This document shows, in pieces, positions 44,306 to 45,977 of a DNA stretch of 45,977 nt. The stretch is from JAAYHV01 sp035268985. GTDB taxonomy: Bacteria; Bacillota; Clostridia; Peptostreptococcales; Anaerovoracaceae. A program made the position numbers and the translations under genes. Numbering within the stretch: the first letter of the stretch is position 1; each line of letters starts with the position of its first letter. The stretch covers positions 1 through 45,977 of the forward strand of contig DATFJV010000010.1 in NCBI GenBank assembly GCA_035268985.1, read 5' to 3'. A model generated the notes under the pieces. It was not told the DNA's origin and searched no databases. It was given only the letters and a program-made list of their open reading frames with translations.

Positions 44306-45767
44306 TGTCGATAGAAGCTCAACGATACCGATATATTTACAAATTAAAGATAACTTAAAGAATAAAATTTTAGCAAAAGAATTGCTAGCTAAGATGAAAC
44401 TGCCTTCGGAAAGGGAATTAGCTAAATTACTTGATGTGCATAGAAATACGATTACTAAAGCGTATAATGAATTAAAATCAGAGGGATTAATTGAATCTAA
44501 GCATGGAGTTGGGTATATAGTATCTCCAATCATTAAAAATGAAAACAATTTAAGACATGGTAAAAATAAAGTTAATTGGCATAATGCCATTAAAAGTTAT
44601 TATTTGGATTACGAGAGCACATTTGATGATATTTTCATAAGTAATCAGAAAGAAGGGGTTATTTCTTTTGGAGGAGGAATGGCCTCAAAAGAAATTTTTT
44701 CTGAAGCTAAAACTGCAGAAATGTTCAAGGATATACTTAAAAATGAAGAAGGTAGTAATCAATATTTTACCCTATATAAGGGGGATAAAGTCTTAAGAAA
44801 AGAATTGGTCTCATTTTTAAGCACTAAAGGTATTAATTCTTCAGAAAAAAATATTCAAGTTATGCCAGAAATGAATCAAGCTTTAGATTTTATAGTTACA
44901 ATACTAATCAATGAGGGAGACATGGTATTTTTAGAAGAACCTATTTCTCCAGATGTATATAGAACTTTTAAACTAGCAGGAGCTAAAATATTCACTATTG
45001 AAATGGATGACCAAGGAATAATCACTAGTGGACTAGATGAATTATTAGAATTAAAAAAACCAAAACTAATCTTTGTTAATGCTGGATATCAAGATCCCAG
45101 TGGTGTTATTACTAGTTTAGACAGAAGAAAAGAATTATTGGATGTAGCTAACAGACATAGAATACCTATCATTGAAGAAGATGAGAATACGGACTTGTAT
45201 TATGAAGGCTTTGAAATGCCTACATTAAAATCAATGGATGAATATGATAATGTCATCTATATATATACCTTTCAATTCACATTCATTCCAGGACTAGCAA
45301 TGGCATTTGTAGTTGGTAATAAAAAAGTTGTTGATAGTTTAAGCAATTTAGTATCAACTAGGCTTATGTCCCTTGACTGGATTAAACAAAGGCTTTTAAG
45401 TAGATATCTATCGGACGGAACCATTATAGAGTCCATGGATGAGATAAGAAAACTGTATCAAGGGAAAAGAGATTTGATGGGCGAAAGATTAAATCCTTTA
45501 TTGAATTGTGGATATGAGTTTAGTGTTCCCAAAGGAGGGGTATATTATTGGTGCAAGCTTCCCGAAGGTGTAACATCAAAAAAAATATACCTAGAAGCGA
45601 AAAAACATGGTATAACACTAATACCTGGAGAAGTATTTTATCCTAAAGGGAAAAAAGGACACGATAGAATAAGGCTAAACTATTCATATGAAAGCTGTGA
45701 GAAAATTAGCGACGGTATTTATAAGCTTGTAAAACTAATGGAAAAAGAAACACTGGCACGTGAATAA
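44295..45767 (+). CDS. MocR-type (GntR plus aminotransferase-fold) regulator lacking the PLP lysine
   Basis: A 490-residue protein: GntR winged helix-turn-helix in residues 1-77 (LPSERELAKLLDVHRNTITKAY), linker, and a class I/II aminotransferase fold (about 115-485). In MocR proteins the fold binds PLP through a lysine in T-F-S-K-x-x-x-P-G-L-R. Here it reads TFQFTFIPGLA, so the lysine is F328 and the arginine A335; the usual E-D-D-Y-D is EEDENTD. The frame is intact. It may sense a ligand without covalent PLP, or bind none. Overlaps the methyltransferase gene by 11 bases; OTC follows. Confidence 0.85.
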   Translation: MRISVDRSSTIPIYLQIKDNLKNKILAKELLAKMKLPSERELAKLLDVHRNTITKAYNELKSEGLIESKHGVGYIVSPIIKNENNLRHGKNKVNWHNAIKSYYLDYESTFDDIFISNQKEGVISFGGGMASKEIFSEAKTAEMFKDILKNEEGSNQYFTLYKGDKVLRKELVSFLSTKGINSSEKNIQVMPEMNQALDFIVTILINEGDMVFLEEPISPDVYRTFKLAGAKIFTIEMDDQGIITSGLDELLELKKPKLIFVNAGYQDPSGVITSLDRRKELLDVANRHRIPIIEEDENTDLYYEGFEMPTLKSMDEYDNVIYIYTFQFTFIPGLAMAFVVGNKKVVDSLSNLVSTRLMSLDWIKQRLLSRYLSDGTIIESMDEIRKLYQGKRDLMGERLNPLLNCGYEFSVPKGGVYYWCKLPEGVTSKKIYLEAKKHGITLIPGEVFYPKGKKGHDRIRLNYSYESCEKISDGIYKLVKLMEKETLARE

Positions 45768-45851
45768 TCTAATTAACTGGCACTTTAATTATAATTATGT
45801 TGGATGTATTATGCAATTAGGATGATTATTACTTGAAAAGGAGAAAACAAA

Positions 45852-45977
45852 ATGGCTGTAAATTTAAAAGGAAGAAGTTTTTTGACATTAATGGATTTCA
45901 CTCCACTTGAAATCAGATATATGCTTGACCTAGCACATGACTTAAAGGCAAAGAAAAGAGCAGGTGTTGTTAATAGT
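45852..45977 (+). CDS. argF: ornithine carbamoyltransferase, N-terminal part (cut by window edge)
   Basis: Forty-two codons from an ATG after AAAAGGAG. The product begins MAVNLKGRSFLTLMDFTP, then LEIRYMLDLAHDLKAKKRAG, the N-terminal helix of OTC (carbamoyl-phosphate plus ornithine to citrulline, or the reverse in arginine deiminase fermentation). The catalytic S-T-R-T-R and later parts are beyond the window, so biosynthetic and catabolic forms cannot be separated. The MocR-type regulator directly upstream is in the same direction. Confidence 0.85.
   Translation, partial: MAVNLKGRSFLTLMDFTPLEIRYMLDLAHDLKAKKRAGVVNS

Overview
The window comes from a low-GC Gram-positive anaerobe, most likely an amino-acid-fermenting member of the Clostridia or Tissierellia. 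This rests on strong A+T bias, GGAGG-type ribosome sites with several TTG/GTG starts, a CD1871A-type small CXXC protein paired with a NapH-like ferredoxin, an ornithine-racemase family enzyme, a two-gene SufC/SufB-type Fe-S scaffold, sigma-54 activators, and AgcS and NhaC sodium-coupled carriers. No rRNA, tRNA, CRISPR array or intact phage was seen.

Layout. 1-2.4 kb: end of a GNAT acetyltransferase, an ECF S component with a uridine-kinase-like P-loop protein, an AhpD-like protein and DUF1836. 2.5-5.3 kb: acyl-CoA synthetase, then a CXXC mini-protein coupled to a membrane ferredoxin. 5.3-7.9 kb (minus): orr-type racemase, cytidylate-kinase-like protein and purine nucleoside phosphorylase. 8-19 kb: two paralogous regulatory modules. 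Each has a histidine kinase with an extracytoplasmic amino-acid-binding-protein-like sensor, a sigma-54 activator, and a transporter (AgcS or NhaC) behind a -24/-12 promoter with a shared upstream motif. 19-23.8 kb: class III aminotransferase, FMN glutamate-synthase-like protein and the SufC/SufB-like pair. 23.8-28.7 kb: htpG with a CIRCE-like operator and a CpXC protein, set among decayed insertion sequences, an orphaned cobalamin riboswitch and a structured RNA candidate. 28.7-34.1 kb: B12/iron-type ABC importer, PepD dipeptidase and a diguanylate cyclase. 34.2-37.6 kb: more IS debris, threonine aldolase and a HutD-membrane fusion. 37.6-43.2 kb: PhoP/PhoR-like pair with two tandem Na/Pi cotransporters. 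43.2 kb to the end: RNA methyltransferase, a MocR-type regulator that has lost its PLP lysine, and the start of ornithine carbamoyltransferase.

How the parts fit. The centre looks devoted to sensing and moving amino acids and sodium under sigma-54 control, next to amino-acid enzymes (racemase, aminotransferase, threonine aldolase, PepD, OTC). The most noteworthy points are the shared enhancer-like motif in both sigma-54 modules, the degenerate MocR, the perfect palindrome that ends two convergent genes with identical protein tails, and the riboswitch/structured-RNA/IS graveyard upstream of the ABC importer.
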